DNA of 64,000 nucleotides, taken from the NCBI GenBank assembly GCA_921293015.1, contig OV121085.1, positions 12,487,731 to 12,551,730 of the forward strand. The letters run 5' to 3'. This document shows, piece after piece, positions 47,050 to 59,293 of this stretch. The notes under the pieces were generated by a model. The model was not told the origin of the DNA. It was given only the letters and a program-made list of their open reading frames with translations, and searched no databases. The stretch's first letter is position 1; each line of letters begins with the position of its first letter. The translations under genes were made by a program, and so were the position numbers. Origin of the DNA: Phorcus lineatus. Taxonomy: Eukaryota; Mollusca; Gastropoda; Trochida; Trochidae.

Positions 47050-50000
47050 ATAGCTGATTATTTCATAGATATATTCATGTTTTAGTGTGAAATGTTAACT
47101 ATCTTGTATTTGACATATGCAAATGTTAAAAGGTTTTCTAAAATGGTATTGTCTTAAAAGCTAAATGTTCTAAAAAGAAATTTTAGTATTTATTGATTGC
47201 AGTATAAATGTATATGTAATAGAAATCGATATATGTGAGAGATATTACAACCATGATTTGGCAGATTCTAAATAAGAAGAAACAAATGAAGTCGTTACAT
47301 ATGTCGTAAAAACATATCATATAAGTGGTGTACGTCTTTTAAACAGTCAAGTTTTAGTTAATCTGTTTAAGTAACTTAATGAAATTCTTAGCTATTGTAC
47401 CACTTGATAAGAAGGGTTTACTTGGAGGTTGGGTACAGGAGAAATTATGTTTTCCATTATTATAAATTATGTTTACTTTATATGTATTCGTTGTACAGAT
47501 TCTCAATGCATTGAAATTGCATCAAAGAAGTTACGAGTTAGGTTGTATGATACGATTAATCTAATCAATTGAATATCAAATAACCTCCTGTCTGTTAGCG
47601 GGTTTAAACTTGTTTCTTGTTTTGAAATCAATAAGATTTGTCTTGATATCAACAATTTGAATTGCATTGATAGTTAAGATGAAATGCCATTTCCTTTATC
47701 ATCATTGATGCTTTCTTTTGAAATACTAAGCCTAAATGGCTTTCCCCTAAATAGATTCGTATATGTGCATTAAAACAGCAACTTTACATATCCACATCCA
47801 ATGTCCCCTTTAACTACGTTTTCACAAAATATACCCTGTGAGAAAATACCCCGATAAGACTGTCCGTTTAAATCCGTTGTAGGCCTGGCCTAATTGTAAA
47901 TTTGTCATATCCATGTATAAGTCATATTCTCACCTAGAAACGTTTGATTACGCACAAAAGATATCAGTTGATAATTACCTTACAAGAGAACAAAAGTCGT
48001 TTTGTAATCACAAAGCTTTTGAATTGTGTAAAACTATACTATTTCTGCTGACTTATTTTCTTTATTCAAGGCAGATCAGATTACTCAACTTTCAAATAAT
48101 TATAAAAGTTAGTGCCCGCTACATGCAGGTTCGTTCTTGGTCTACAATCGTAAGGACATACAACATTTCATTGTATAATAATTCAAGTTGATGCAAATTG
48201 AAATCAAGAACTTGAAACCGCCTTAAAATGTCAAGGCAATATTCGTAGATCATACACGTGCAATACACGTAAGTGAAGCCTTATTTAAGGGAAGACTTTT
48301 ATCAGACGCATTTCCGTCTGTCCGTGTCGAAAAAGGGTCTTATAAAGGGGCGAAATAAATCTTTGTGAAACTTATGAAAAAATTTCCGTGATGAGTGTTT
48401 TTCTTGACGCAATGACTATTTTTTCTTATTTTGGTCGACTCTCATATTTCACCAATCTCTTTCTCGCGATTACAAAATTTAGGACGGTTGTGATATTTTC
48501 AAGAATTTAAGCCCTTTCTTTGAACCGCTGACTGTTTCAGAGACGCAGTTTCTTGCGAAATCTTTCTCCTACAGTATTCAAAGTTACGGCTGCTTCCGAG
48601 AAACCAAGATTTTTTTGCATGCTCACGCTTAATTACCTTGACCTAGTAAACCTGTATCTTTTCGTTGCATGTTCACCTTAACGTTTCAGGTCAAGGTCAA
48701 GGTCAGATACAGATTGATCATCTCTCTATAGGATATTGTGTTATTATTTTTTTTTTTTATGCCAATGTTAATAAGAGGTAAAAGGGTTCCCCAAATCAGT
48801 TTTACATAACCATTTCAATGGGAGAGCTTCTTAAGAACGTGAAATGGGTACAAAAAGTTGCGAGAGAAGTTGTGCTTTCAGAACTATTTTGTCTTACGTT
48901 GGTAAAGTTATTTGGTCAAAACGTTCTGCCAACTGCCTGTAGGTCCTTTAACGAAAATCACATTATTATTTCTCTATAACAACCTTTAAAATGAGCGTAC
49001 ATTCTATTTTGCCACTTAATGTAGAATCGTGATGTTTGATTTTCTATATACGAGGTACATGTACCGATTTCCAGTTGGAAAAAAGTGTAGCCAATATTAT
49101 GTCCATACTGATACCTATTTCCGTAACAAAATATCTATAAGTAGGAATTTTAGGCGCTAAATTCAATTTTTGGTATTTTGATGCGCTAAGTAACAGGTTC
49201 TAAGTATGGGGTTTGGGTCTGGGCTTCATTTAGAGTAGCTAATAAAATCTCAACCGCTAGGCCGCTAACATCTCTCATCCACCAACCGTTAAGAATCATT
49301 TTGAACAGTAGTAAATCAATCTTTCAGAAATTTGGAGCAAACATTGGGTATATATCGGTGATGCGCATAAAATAATTTATCGTACATCCGATGACTTATT
49401 ACTTTTATAACAGCCTATTACATCCCAGCCGCTTAGCCCCTGACATCACTGTTATCCATTTAGTGTCATTTAAGCCACTCTTTGATCACTCTATTCTCTG
49501 ATACACCTCCTAAACAACCAGGTAGTCGTTAAGCGCGAAGAGTAGTAAATGGTAATGCATCTTTTTACACCCAACTGCTTGTGAAAGTGATGTTTTACTT
49601 TACTAAACGATCTATAAATGGCATGATGTTTTATGACATTTCTGTCAATATTGATTTCATCTTTGATGTTAATGAAAGCTTTTGGGTTTTTCAAGTAACT
49701 GATAACTTAGATCTGTTTTAGCTATTTCATTAGTAAATGTAAGTGTATAATGATGCAATGAAAATTGCGTTTATTTATTAAAGAGATCACGTTTTGTTTT
49801 ATTAGGGGTCTGCATTGTATCACCTGGTTTGTCGTTGCTCAAAATTTATCCAACAATAGAATTCTTCCCCCACAAATGTAGTTCAAATCATATATTAACC
49901 CTTACTTCTGTCTTAATTCGAGCACTTTCAGGTCTACAAATAAAGAGGCCTGGTCGAATGCAATCAAATTGACTTCATTTAAAGGAAAATCCCAGTAACT

Positions 50001-50550
50001 TATTTCCGGAAGCTTCTAGTAACAAAGTTTATTATGGGCGCACGAGTCTTCTTGACAGAGCACGGTTACGTAAATGGCATGAATAATGATCCTCAGAAAG
50101 TGCTCGAATTGAAGAAAGGGTAGCTTACGATTATGTGTTATAACAAGTAGTCAGCAACCCCTTCCCTAGACCTTTCCTTATGGATCGAAATTTCCTTTTA
50201 TCAACTTTACAGAATTAGCCTTTCAGTCGCTTATGGTTCCCTTTTTTTACGTTTCTCCGCTTGTTGACAACATTCGTGCTAAAACATACATGACTTTCAT
50301 CGTGCAGGTTTTATTAGAGCATTTTCCTGTTAGATTTACTATGAAGCACAGGAACATAATAGCATATTTTCTGTTTTTGTCACATTATGTTTCTTATTGA
50401 TAGCACTCGTTTATAATAGTAAAACCTCGTAATCTCTTCAAGGGCAAATACATTTATTATTGAGAAAGAGGTTTGAACATTTGTATTTTGAGGCTTCTAA
50501 TAACGAAGAACAAATATGTGGTATGAATACAATCAATAGGTTGACCTCAT
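47050..50550. other. AT-rich DNA with repeat traces
   Basis: The 48310-48720 part looks like an old repeat. It ends in three contiguous AGGTCA half-sites at 48688-48705. The 47913-48191 frame (92 codons) has no recognised domain. Nothing else was found. Confidence 0.4.
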
Positions 50551-50559
50551 AATGAATTA

Positions 50560-50945
50560 TATAGAGGATTTTGACATTTCTCGTCGAATACCATGGACAT
50601 CTCATCGAGTGAAGTGGAAATTTATATTTTCACGAGTGGCGTAGTCACGAGTGTAAATATATGATTTTCTACTTCACGACATGATATATCCATGGTATCC
50701 AACGAGAAAGGTCAAATGTTTTATTTATCATGTTTCCCAAAACCCTTTAAATGACCCTAAATATATGAATGGAGATTCATTCAGCGCGGCTGTTACATGA
50801 CGTCATTTAATTGTTTCATGACGTCACAGACGTCATATTATTGTTGCATCATTTCACTGAGAAGAATACCATTTTTATTTCACTCAGTGAAAATAAGGAT
50901 TTTACCGATAAATGGCATATTTCACCATTCGAAATAAAATAAAAA
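50560..50945. mobile_element. Foldback element copy A
   Basis: A long imperfect hairpin (about 50565-50735) has arms TTGACATTTCTCGTCGAATACCATGG and its reverse, around a centre containing TTTTCACGAGTGGCGTAGTCACGAG. After it comes a conserved tail with AGCGCGGCTGTT, two TGACGTCA sites at 50798 and 50819, and TTTATTTCACTCAGTGAAAA. The same layout recurs at 52214-52620, so it is a mobile repeat without coding capacity. Confidence 0.75.
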
Positions 50946-52213
50946 GTATTATCTATGATATAAAACTTTGCCATTTATTATTTCTTATGAATCATTTGAA
51001 ATTCTGGTTAAAACAATCGTAATGTATTTATTGTTTACTATACGCAGTTACTTGTTATCATTTGCTGAATTTCACCATCTTACATGTATATAAGTATAGG
51101 TCTTAAAGGCATATATATAGTAACAATCCTACTCACTCATAGAGGAAGTATTAGCATCGCACGTAAGAGAATAGTTTAATGAAAATTAAATTACGCCCCA
51201 TACATTATCAAAAGTTCATATATTTAGTTCTAGATATAATTTAATACATTTTTATTGGTTATTTATAGAAGAATTTCATTTCAAAGTTCAAGTCGTTTCA
51301 ATATTTTCAGTTCAAACTAAAGTAGAATTTCTCAAAATAATTTGTTAGATGATGATATGACCTTTTGACGATTATCACTATCGTTTGTCCTTCATTAGCA
51401 CATGATGTTAAAAAGAATTACAGTAGTATGTGAGAAGTAACCTACAAAGCTCAAATCGAGTTTTATATGTGACTTTGATCAGTTAAAATGCAAGTGATTC
51501 TCTCTGTCTTTATCAAACATGTGACAGGTGATTTGGAAACTGATCTAATATATTCTGGATTTTGTGATTCACTGACGAATGTAAACAAAACTCTAAACCT
51601 TGACATTTGAAACCCTTAAATGCTGACATCTAGTACACTAGCTTCTTGGCTTATGTATGTACATAAAGAATGAATCAGTTTCTGTGATATGATCTAACAA
51701 CAGCACCATGGCTTAAATCCAGCTTCGATAATTTTCATGCTTCTTCAGCAAAAACTCTTCTGTCCTCAATAGATGCAACACATTTACCCAAAAAATGGAA
51801 AAGGGAAAATGTTTATGGGTCGAAATCTTCGCAAATGGTGACCCAATTGTAGAAGCGGGCCCCATTTCCCCCACCCTCCTAACCACCGCCAACCCCCTTT
51901 TAGCATCAAAAACTCATGTACAACAAACTTCCTTGTCCTGGCTGGTGAGGTGCAGAGTCAGATATCTAATTTAGTTTTATCCAAGCTTTGTTATTGTGGT
52001 TTGTCTTTTAACACACATATAGAGCCAACGTTCCCATTGTGTTGCCAAGATTAAGAATAATATATAGTAATTGATAAATTGTGTAATTTATTCCTATCGG
52101 CTGGGCCATGAACATTTTTGTATTGGCATTAAGTCAATCCGACCCGCTGAAAAATTGAAAAACCATAAATAATTATAAATGAGTAATAAGACTGAATGAA
52201 GAAGTGAATAGAA

Positions 52214-52620
52214 CATAGAGGATATTTGACATTTCTCGTCGAATACCATGGATATCTCATCGAGTGAAGTATAAATTTATATTTTCACGAGTGGCGTAGC
52301 CACGAGTGTAAATATATGATTTTCTACTTCACGAGATGAGATATCCATGGTATTCGACGAGAAATGTCAAATGTTCTGTTTATTATGTTTCCAAAAACCC
52401 CGTAAATGACCATAACTATATGAATGGAGAAGCTAAACTGCTTTGCTAGCGCGGCTGTTGCATGACGTCATTCAATTGTTTCATGACGTCACAGACGACG
52501 TCATATGATTGTTGCATCATTTTACAGAGTAGAATACCATTTTTATTTCACTCAGTGAAAATACGGGTTTTATTTTCACCGGTAAATGGCATATTTCACC
52601 ATTCTAAATATAATAAATAG
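52214..52620. mobile_element. Foldback element copy B
   Basis: The hairpin arms (TTTGACATTTCTCGTCGAAT ... its reverse near 52355-52375) are nearly perfect here, longer lived than in copy A. The tail carries TGACGTCA at 52463 and 52484, again 21 bases apart, and the TTTATTTCACTCAGTGAAAA block. Better arm pairing suggests this copy is younger or better preserved than copy A. Confidence 0.8.
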
Positions 52621-52740
52621 AGGATATTTAATTAAGTTTGTCGAATACAGTGTTTATCTCATCGAATGGTGGGGTTGGAGCTGATATTTTCACGAGTGTC
52701 GTATTTGACAAACTTAATAAAATATTCTATTTATTATATA
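52618..52740. repeat. Third, diverged foldback hairpin
   Basis: ATTAAGTTTGTCGAATACAG ... CGTATTTGACAAACTTAATA forms a shorter hairpin of the same general plan (with TTTTCACGAGTGTCGTA in the middle), joined directly to the end of copy B. It is probably a relative that landed in or beside copy B. Confidence 0.65.
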
Positions 52741-52843
52741 ATTTCATTCTAATTTTGTTGATTTTTAGTGTTTATGATGTCGATAAACATTTCTTTACCC
52801 TAAAAGTAGTCCCGGCACAAAGAGGCCCTGGAAACTTCACCAG

Positions 52844-52905
52844 CAGTGACGATATATTATATCGCTACTGTCACCAGTGACGATATATTATATCGCTACT
52901 GTCAC
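52844..52905. repeat. Perfect 31 bp duplication of a near-palindrome
   Basis: The unit from CAGTGACGATATATTATATC to CGCTACTGTCAC occurs at 52844-52874 and again at 52875-52905 without a mismatch. Each unit is itself an imperfect palindrome centred on ATATATTATAT. Confidence 0.9.
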
Positions 52906-52989
52906 CACATACAAGGTTTATTTCACTGATAAAGCCCAGTATTTCATTGCTTATTATATAATAAATAATGATATCTTACCAATGAACGT

Positions 52990-55900
52990 GTGTTTAATGT
53001 GATTCAGAGGACCGTCCTAACGGGGTATTTTGTGGAAACAAAATTCAAGAGGACATTTCAGTTTATACATGTATATCAATAGAACAGGGCTAAAACATAT
53101 CCTAGTTGAACCATTTTACTGAGGGTAACTTTAAGTCAGATTTGGCTTTGACCAAATGAATAAAATAAAAAGCAACAAGAATGAGAAAGGAAGCCTTTCA
53201 TCGGCACTACGATTGTGAAAAGCCTTTGTCGGCATTGTTGACTATTCTTGTAATAAATTATTTATGTGTAGACCTTCTATTCATACATATGGTTTATGTA
53301 TATAGTGCTTGTAAATAAGGAGCAAGTCATCGGTTCTACGAGTGTGAAAAGCCGTGCTACAATATTACAAGGCACTGTTGATTAATCTTATCGCAAATCA
53401 TTTGTAAAGATGTGTATATTCTTAACATAGATAAAGTTTATTTTCATAATGTTAGTAAATGTACTGCGCCTTTTTCATTTCATTTCCCTTAAAACAAGAT
53501 GGCGGACCGGATGTCGATAGGTCAGGCTTCTTCAGGGTACAAAATGTTCTCACTCATATATTTTTACTTGAAATCCCAGTACGGATCTGAACACAAGTAT
53601 GAATTCATATCTGAATGAAAGCTGTTTCCAAGAACCCCCAAGAACAAAATTACGTTTGTTGAAAAAAGATAATCAACATTAAAGATATTATGAATAAATG
53701 TGATCATTTTCAGTAATCGTGATTTCTATTCTTCGTAGTTATCAAACGTCACGAACTCCTATTCCAAGTGAAGATCTCAATGAATGAATATATATGACAT
53801 TCCATTACACATAAGCACAATACTCTATAATAAATGAACATAAGTCTTTAGTACGTAGATGGATGATATGATTTCACTGCGTGTTGATCTTGAAACATGA
53901 GGATTAGCCATATTTGCTGCAGTTTATTATTAGGCGGGTGGACTACACTACGTAGGCCTAACGGTTTCAAACCATATCATTTTCACCTCGAATGTACAAG
54001 CATCAAACATGGTTTACAAATTATGAAATAATAATTCCGTTTGTCACTTGATTCATTACACGAATATTCTAAGGGAAGAGTAACGTGCTAATAAGCATTA
54101 TTGTTGCTATTGTTGCTTTTGATGACTGTGTAATGAGTTTGTTATTTACGAGTAACCAATCAAAATCTTTGTGAATTAACAATCTAAAGCGAATGATTAA
54201 TAGGGAATGGACACAATAACAATCGTCGTAGGGTCTATTGAATATAAGTTCATTTATGTCAAAAACAATTGAAATGCATAGTTTAACAATGTAGATTTAC
54301 AAAATCTCAGAATATTCAATTTGGCAGAAAATAAGAACCCAGTTGATTGACATATGCCTTGACGATCCAGATCATTCATTGGAGAAATATCATTTTTGTA
54401 AACATACTTCAATACCAATTTTTTAAAAACAAATTTTCATTAAAAATGCATTTAGATAGACGTCATGATTCTATCAGGAAACCAGAATAAACCATAAACA
54501 CAATAGTTTGCTTGTGCATACATTCATATGTGTGAAGAACTTCATCCACGTGAGTATATATTTGACGAATAATGTATCTAGCCTTATTTTGTTTGCACGC
54601 GCTGTACATAAAACTTAACATTTACCAGTTAATGCAGTTACTTTCAGATCAATTTAAAAGAGAAGTAGAAAACAAACAAACCCACGCAATTCTTAAACAC
54701 TGGTAACCAAAAGCACTTTACAACCCGTATTATGTATATCCATTCAGAAAACGTCAATCTCTGATCATCGGCAGTAGTTAAGACTTATATATAATCTCAT
54801 GAGACCTTTGAGTCGCTTTCAACATCATCCTTATTCGAGGGAAAGTAGTTAAAAAGCATAAAATCCGTCTACAACAAAAAGATTATAGAAAACTCGTATT
54901 ACTATATAATATATATTTTTTTGTTACATATATATGATAAAAAGGTTACATTAACATAAAGTAACGATTAATAGTGATGACCTGAGGCATTTGATTGATT
55001 TTTAACGAGCGATAGCTGTGTAGTACTCGTTATCAGTTCTCCTTAAAATGCATTTAGTCCGTAAAGGTCGTATTGGTTTCTGGTTAAGCTTCAAATATCT
55101 TCTTCTACAAAAAAGTAAGTGCGGATGGTTTACGTCTTAGGAACGTAACCTTGATCCGATTATGGTATACATTAAGGTAATTAAGATTAAGAAGGTAATT
55201 TTGTAGAATGGGACATTAATAAGAAAATGAAAAAATACTTCAACCTTTCCTTTCTCCATAAATAATAAAGAATATTGCCGAGTCCAATAGAAATTTATTA
55301 TCCCTAATACAGTTACACCTTCACTGATTTTGTAATGTAGATTTTGTCATGGTGTGACAGATTTTCATGGGAAAAAAACAATATTCTAGGTAGTCTAGAT
55401 TGCAGTTTACCTTGTGATACTTAATATCTTCATCATATATATCTACCTACAGTAGACTGCTAGGTATAGGTTCAAAGAAAATGTCATATTGTTCTTAAAT
55501 CAGCTTAAATATCCTTATGTTAACCTTTTTAAATGTTTTATTTGATCCTGAAAACCGTTAAAGTAATATTTCAATTGATAAATAAGTTATAACTAAAGTA
55601 TCTAATAATATAAAATGTACATTCACTTTACATTCAGCAAACATGTACTGGGTACGATCCTGTGTCTATTATTGTAAAGATCATATATCCATATGTGTTG
55701 TCAGAAGATATAAGGAAGATATTCAATTAAAACTACGATTCTAAATGTTGCTACGTCACAACTCCTTCGGATCTACACTCTCGTAAGGAAGTGACGTGGA
55801 CTGATGGCCCTCCACTGATTCTCGAGGTGTAATGTTCCATTTGTTAACGTCATTCAATTCAGAAGCTATTTTTACCAATATCTAACCTGATCGATACAGA

Positions 55901-58320
55901 CTACTATTATCACATATGCTAAATGCTCTGTGCCCTAGGAAAGGACGGGTGCACTTAGAATTGATATAAACACATTTTGGGCAAAGTAGACTTATGTTAG
56001 TTTTTTTTAGCAAAGTAGACTAATGTAGTTTTTTTTATCTAACCACACATTACTGTAAGAGTAAGACCTATATGATATAGTTCAATGAAATAATGTAATT
56101 AATATGGAGAAAATGACTCAGTTCCATTTGAAAACTATATCCATAAGCCTTTATTTAAGATTGTTAAAGTCTGTGTTAAATAAAAAAAACATTTTGTAAA
56201 CGAATGATGTTTTATTTAGATATGTTAAATGTGTTAACCTGTTAGTTGTCTGAAATAAAACCGTCAAATAGATGAAGCTTACTCAAAGTAATTTGAACGA
56301 TCGCGTTGATGCAATGTTTTGCCAACAGTTCTAAGGATTATCTGAGAATGATGCAATGAGTTAGTAACAGCTCTTTGAATTTTCTTGGTTTGACGCAAGG
56401 GTTTTGCAAAGAGTTCCATAAATTGCATAAGGTTTGCCCATTGAGTAAGCAGGAGTTATATGGAATATCGATCTCATTTAAAATCAAATCTAAAATGCTC
56501 CCAATACGTTACGCATGTAGATCTCATCAATCTCAGTTACGCTGGCCGTCAGGTTTGCCTCTGACATAATTCAAATCAGCCAATCATCGAGTTCGCCCCG
56601 TATTTTAGGTTGCAGGCGAAGTCTATTTCGCTTGTACGCTTTTCAACACTCGGAAGCCGAACATTTCCGACTGTTTTCTGAATGTCGAACTGCCTAAATA
56701 TCCGAATAAATGTATTTTACGTACTGTCTGTTTACACGAGCTCGGTTTGTTGGACAAAAAAGTCATATCGAAAGCTATGGAGTTATCTTTCGCAAAGCAA
56801 ACTCTGCATACCTCAACATAATCCTTTAGTAGACGGTACCAATCCAAAATGTTTTTTCTTGAAACAGATGCGTTGAATAAACTTTCGTCTTTTAGTTTGT
56901 AGTAATCGTTGAATAATATTTAATTTCGTGAAAAAAATTAACCATAAACATGTTGAGAAACGAAAACCACCAAAATATGTAGAAATACCAATAAGAGGTT
57001 TTTTGATAATTATATTTAATCATATGCGAAGTACATATGCTAATGAGATTTATTCTTGTTTCGTCAACGACTGACATGTTATAACTATTTCTGCCAGGTT
57101 GTAATAAAATTACATATACAATTACTTCAACTTGTTCTAAATAAAGTGGAAAAATTATAAGAGTTTCAACTTCAAAGTGCGTAATTACTTTCTCTTTTAG
57201 AAGGCAATCATGAGACGCGCATTGTGATTGCTTGAAGCTATCTGCGGAGAGCCATTGAGATTAAGAGGTCAAATCGAGGCAAAGGTTAATATGATGCCTT
57301 GCGTAAGGGGCCTAGTCAGATCCATAATCTGCGTAACGTAGTGCAGCAACATTAGATTTTATTTTAATATGATTGATGATTTATGGAAGGTTGCTGCGAT
57401 GGCTGTGCAAGGAGTTATATGGATTATCCGAGTTTGATGTAATGTCAATTAATCTATATCACCGGTTTGAAAGGTCATTCGACATGACCCATACAGAACA
57501 GTAAATTATAAAAGAGCTTACGATGTTGTTGTTATCAAACTGTGGGCATGATACTTCTTGTAGTTGTGCCTTAATTCATTACCAGAATGGTGAATCATGG
57601 CTTTTTTCATGAACCATGTGAATACTTTTGCTCGTAACTGAAATTTTTTTTTGACTGCTTCTCTAATGAAGATCATCAGAATGTAGTAATATACTCATAA
57701 AAAGTACACTTGAAAGTTTGTCCAATGACTTTCTTAAAACAAATAATGCTCACTCTCAAAACCCCAGTATATGAACTGTTTATAAGTAGAAGGCACTCAC
57801 ACTCGACGTGCAATCGATGAAACATCGAGTTTTTCCCTTGTTTTTGTAACTACCTTTTACTAATCAATTTAAATATGGCCACTTTAACACAAAATAAAAC
57901 GAAAGCGTCAAATACAAATTCTTCTTGATTAATTGTTACCTAATACATAAACAGAGAAATGTTATACTTCTCCCTTTCAACAAATAGCAAGGGAGCGATT
58001 TAAAAAATTTGATATACATTTTCGATCATTTTGACATGTTGTATACTATGAACTGAAACCAAAGTTTTGTTTAATATCATATTTATAGCATCTCAGCATA
58101 TATATCTAGCTATACCTTTATGAATTTATTTCATATGAACTAACAGTTACAATCATACATAAATTTAGAATTCATTTTTCGTTAAATGTTCATATCTAGT
58201 ATTCATAAACTACTAGGAGTCATAGTTTTTCATGTTACAATTAAAAAATTCACATGATGCTATTTGCTATATTTAATTTTTAATCGATTGAAAATATATT
58301 GCTTGGTAAGTATTAACTAA
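52990..58320. other. AT-rich DNA with no convincing gene
   Basis: I looked for transmembrane or cysteine-rich exons linking the 46.6 kb signal exon to the 59.3 kb exons and found none that I can support. Overlapping frames on both strands at 56623-56876 have no recognisable domain. Confidence 0.4.
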
Positions 58321-58331
58321 AGTATATAGAG

Positions 58332-58480
58332 ATTATTACACGACGAATTAAGTGTGTCATATGATATATACGAAAAGAGTGTCAAATGTCGTATTAACTG
58401 AGCGAGAGCGAGGGTAATACAACATTTTTACACGAGTTTCGTATATGTTATATGACACACTTGCAAGTGTAATCATTTCT
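58332..58480. repeat. Long hairpin (MITE-like)
   Basis: The left arm ATTACACGACGAATTAAGTG...TGTCATATGATATATACG and the right arm, its inverse ending CACTTGCAAGTGTAAT, pair over about 60 bases with few mismatches. The loop is ACTGAGCGAGAGCGAGGGT. No coding is present. The design resembles the 50.6-52.7 kb foldbacks but the sequence differs. Confidence 0.75.
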
Positions 58481-58677
58481 TTATTATCCATTTAAGTTTG
58501 TTAGAATTCCCCCGAAAACGATACATTTAGCTTACGAAACGCATGAAGTAGAAACTAGGTCAATGCGCTCTAATACTTTACGGCGTGGTCAGTGAAAGGA
58601 AATAGTGCAAAGTTAGGTTTCTAGCTTCCGTCTATACAGAGAAACATACTGGGAAAATAACGGATAGTGATGTTGAG

Positions 58678-59199
58678 TTATACTCTCAAACGATAACGAG
58701 GAATTTGTTCGATTTTACCTGCTGCTTTACGAATCACAAACACATTAAAACTTCCAAGTGGCTGATTTATGTCAATTACTCTTCCTTTAGCTTTGACGTC
58801 TATTTTAACAATTGGGGAAAGCGTCGCCATACTGTCGGTTGCTACTGACACTTGTGAACATTTTACAACTAAAATAATACAGGAAAATGGGAAAATAACG
58901 TATAAGTTCATATTTGTTGACGTTGGTTTATTAAGTGACAATTTATGAACATAGAATGCGTTTATTGTTGTTATGAATCCAGTCTTGTAATCTCGACTCA
59001 TCCCATTGAAAACGGTGAATGAAGTTAACGCTACGTAGTAAAACTTTGTGAATAGAGAAAGTAATCTCTCGTCTCGGTCACAGAGGTCAAGGTCATATTT
59101 CAACCAATCATCTGCGCTAAAAGTTATATGTGCACATGTGCTCGTATCGAAAATATCAACTCGTTGAATATCAACCATATATATCATGCCCTTTAACAC
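58678..59199 (-). CDS. Unrecognised 173-codon open frame, possible exon
   Basis: This is the longest open frame in the window, longer than I would expect by chance at this base composition. The N-terminal part is rich in Asp, Lys and aromatic residues (DDWLKYDLDLCDRDERLL). An internal Met at 58911 begins MNLYVIFPFSCIILVVKCSQ, which looks like a signal peptide or anchor, followed by a hydrophilic stretch with IVKIDVKAKGRVIDI and NVFVIRKAA. After RKAA a possible donor (GCAG|GTAAAA, about 58713) would end an exon before the frame's own stop. I recognise no family. It lies within about 100 bases of the plus-strand exon at 59294. It could be a minus-strand gene's first exon, a relic, or chance. 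Confidence 0.35.
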   Translation of the reverse strand: MLKGMIYMVDIQRVDIFDTSTCAHITFSADDWLKYDLDLCDRDERLLSLFTKFYYVALTSFTVFNGMSRDYKTGFITTINAFYVHKLSLNKPTSTNMNLYVIFPFSCIILVVKCSQVSVATDSMATLSPIVKIDVKAKGRVIDINQPLGSFNVFVIRKAAGKIEQIPRYRLRV

Positions 59200-59293
59200 A
59201 TAAATATATAGTGCTCAATTTAATCTTTGTGTAAATGGTCTCTTTATTGGGTCTTCTATTATAATTACAATTGTAAATCAATTTTTGTTTCAG

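Noticed and set aside
52638..52880. 80-codon frame with a hydrophobic transmembrane-like segment (LLYNFILILLIFSV)
   Set aside because: It lies within the third foldback hairpin and the 31-base duplication, so it is repeat-encoded.
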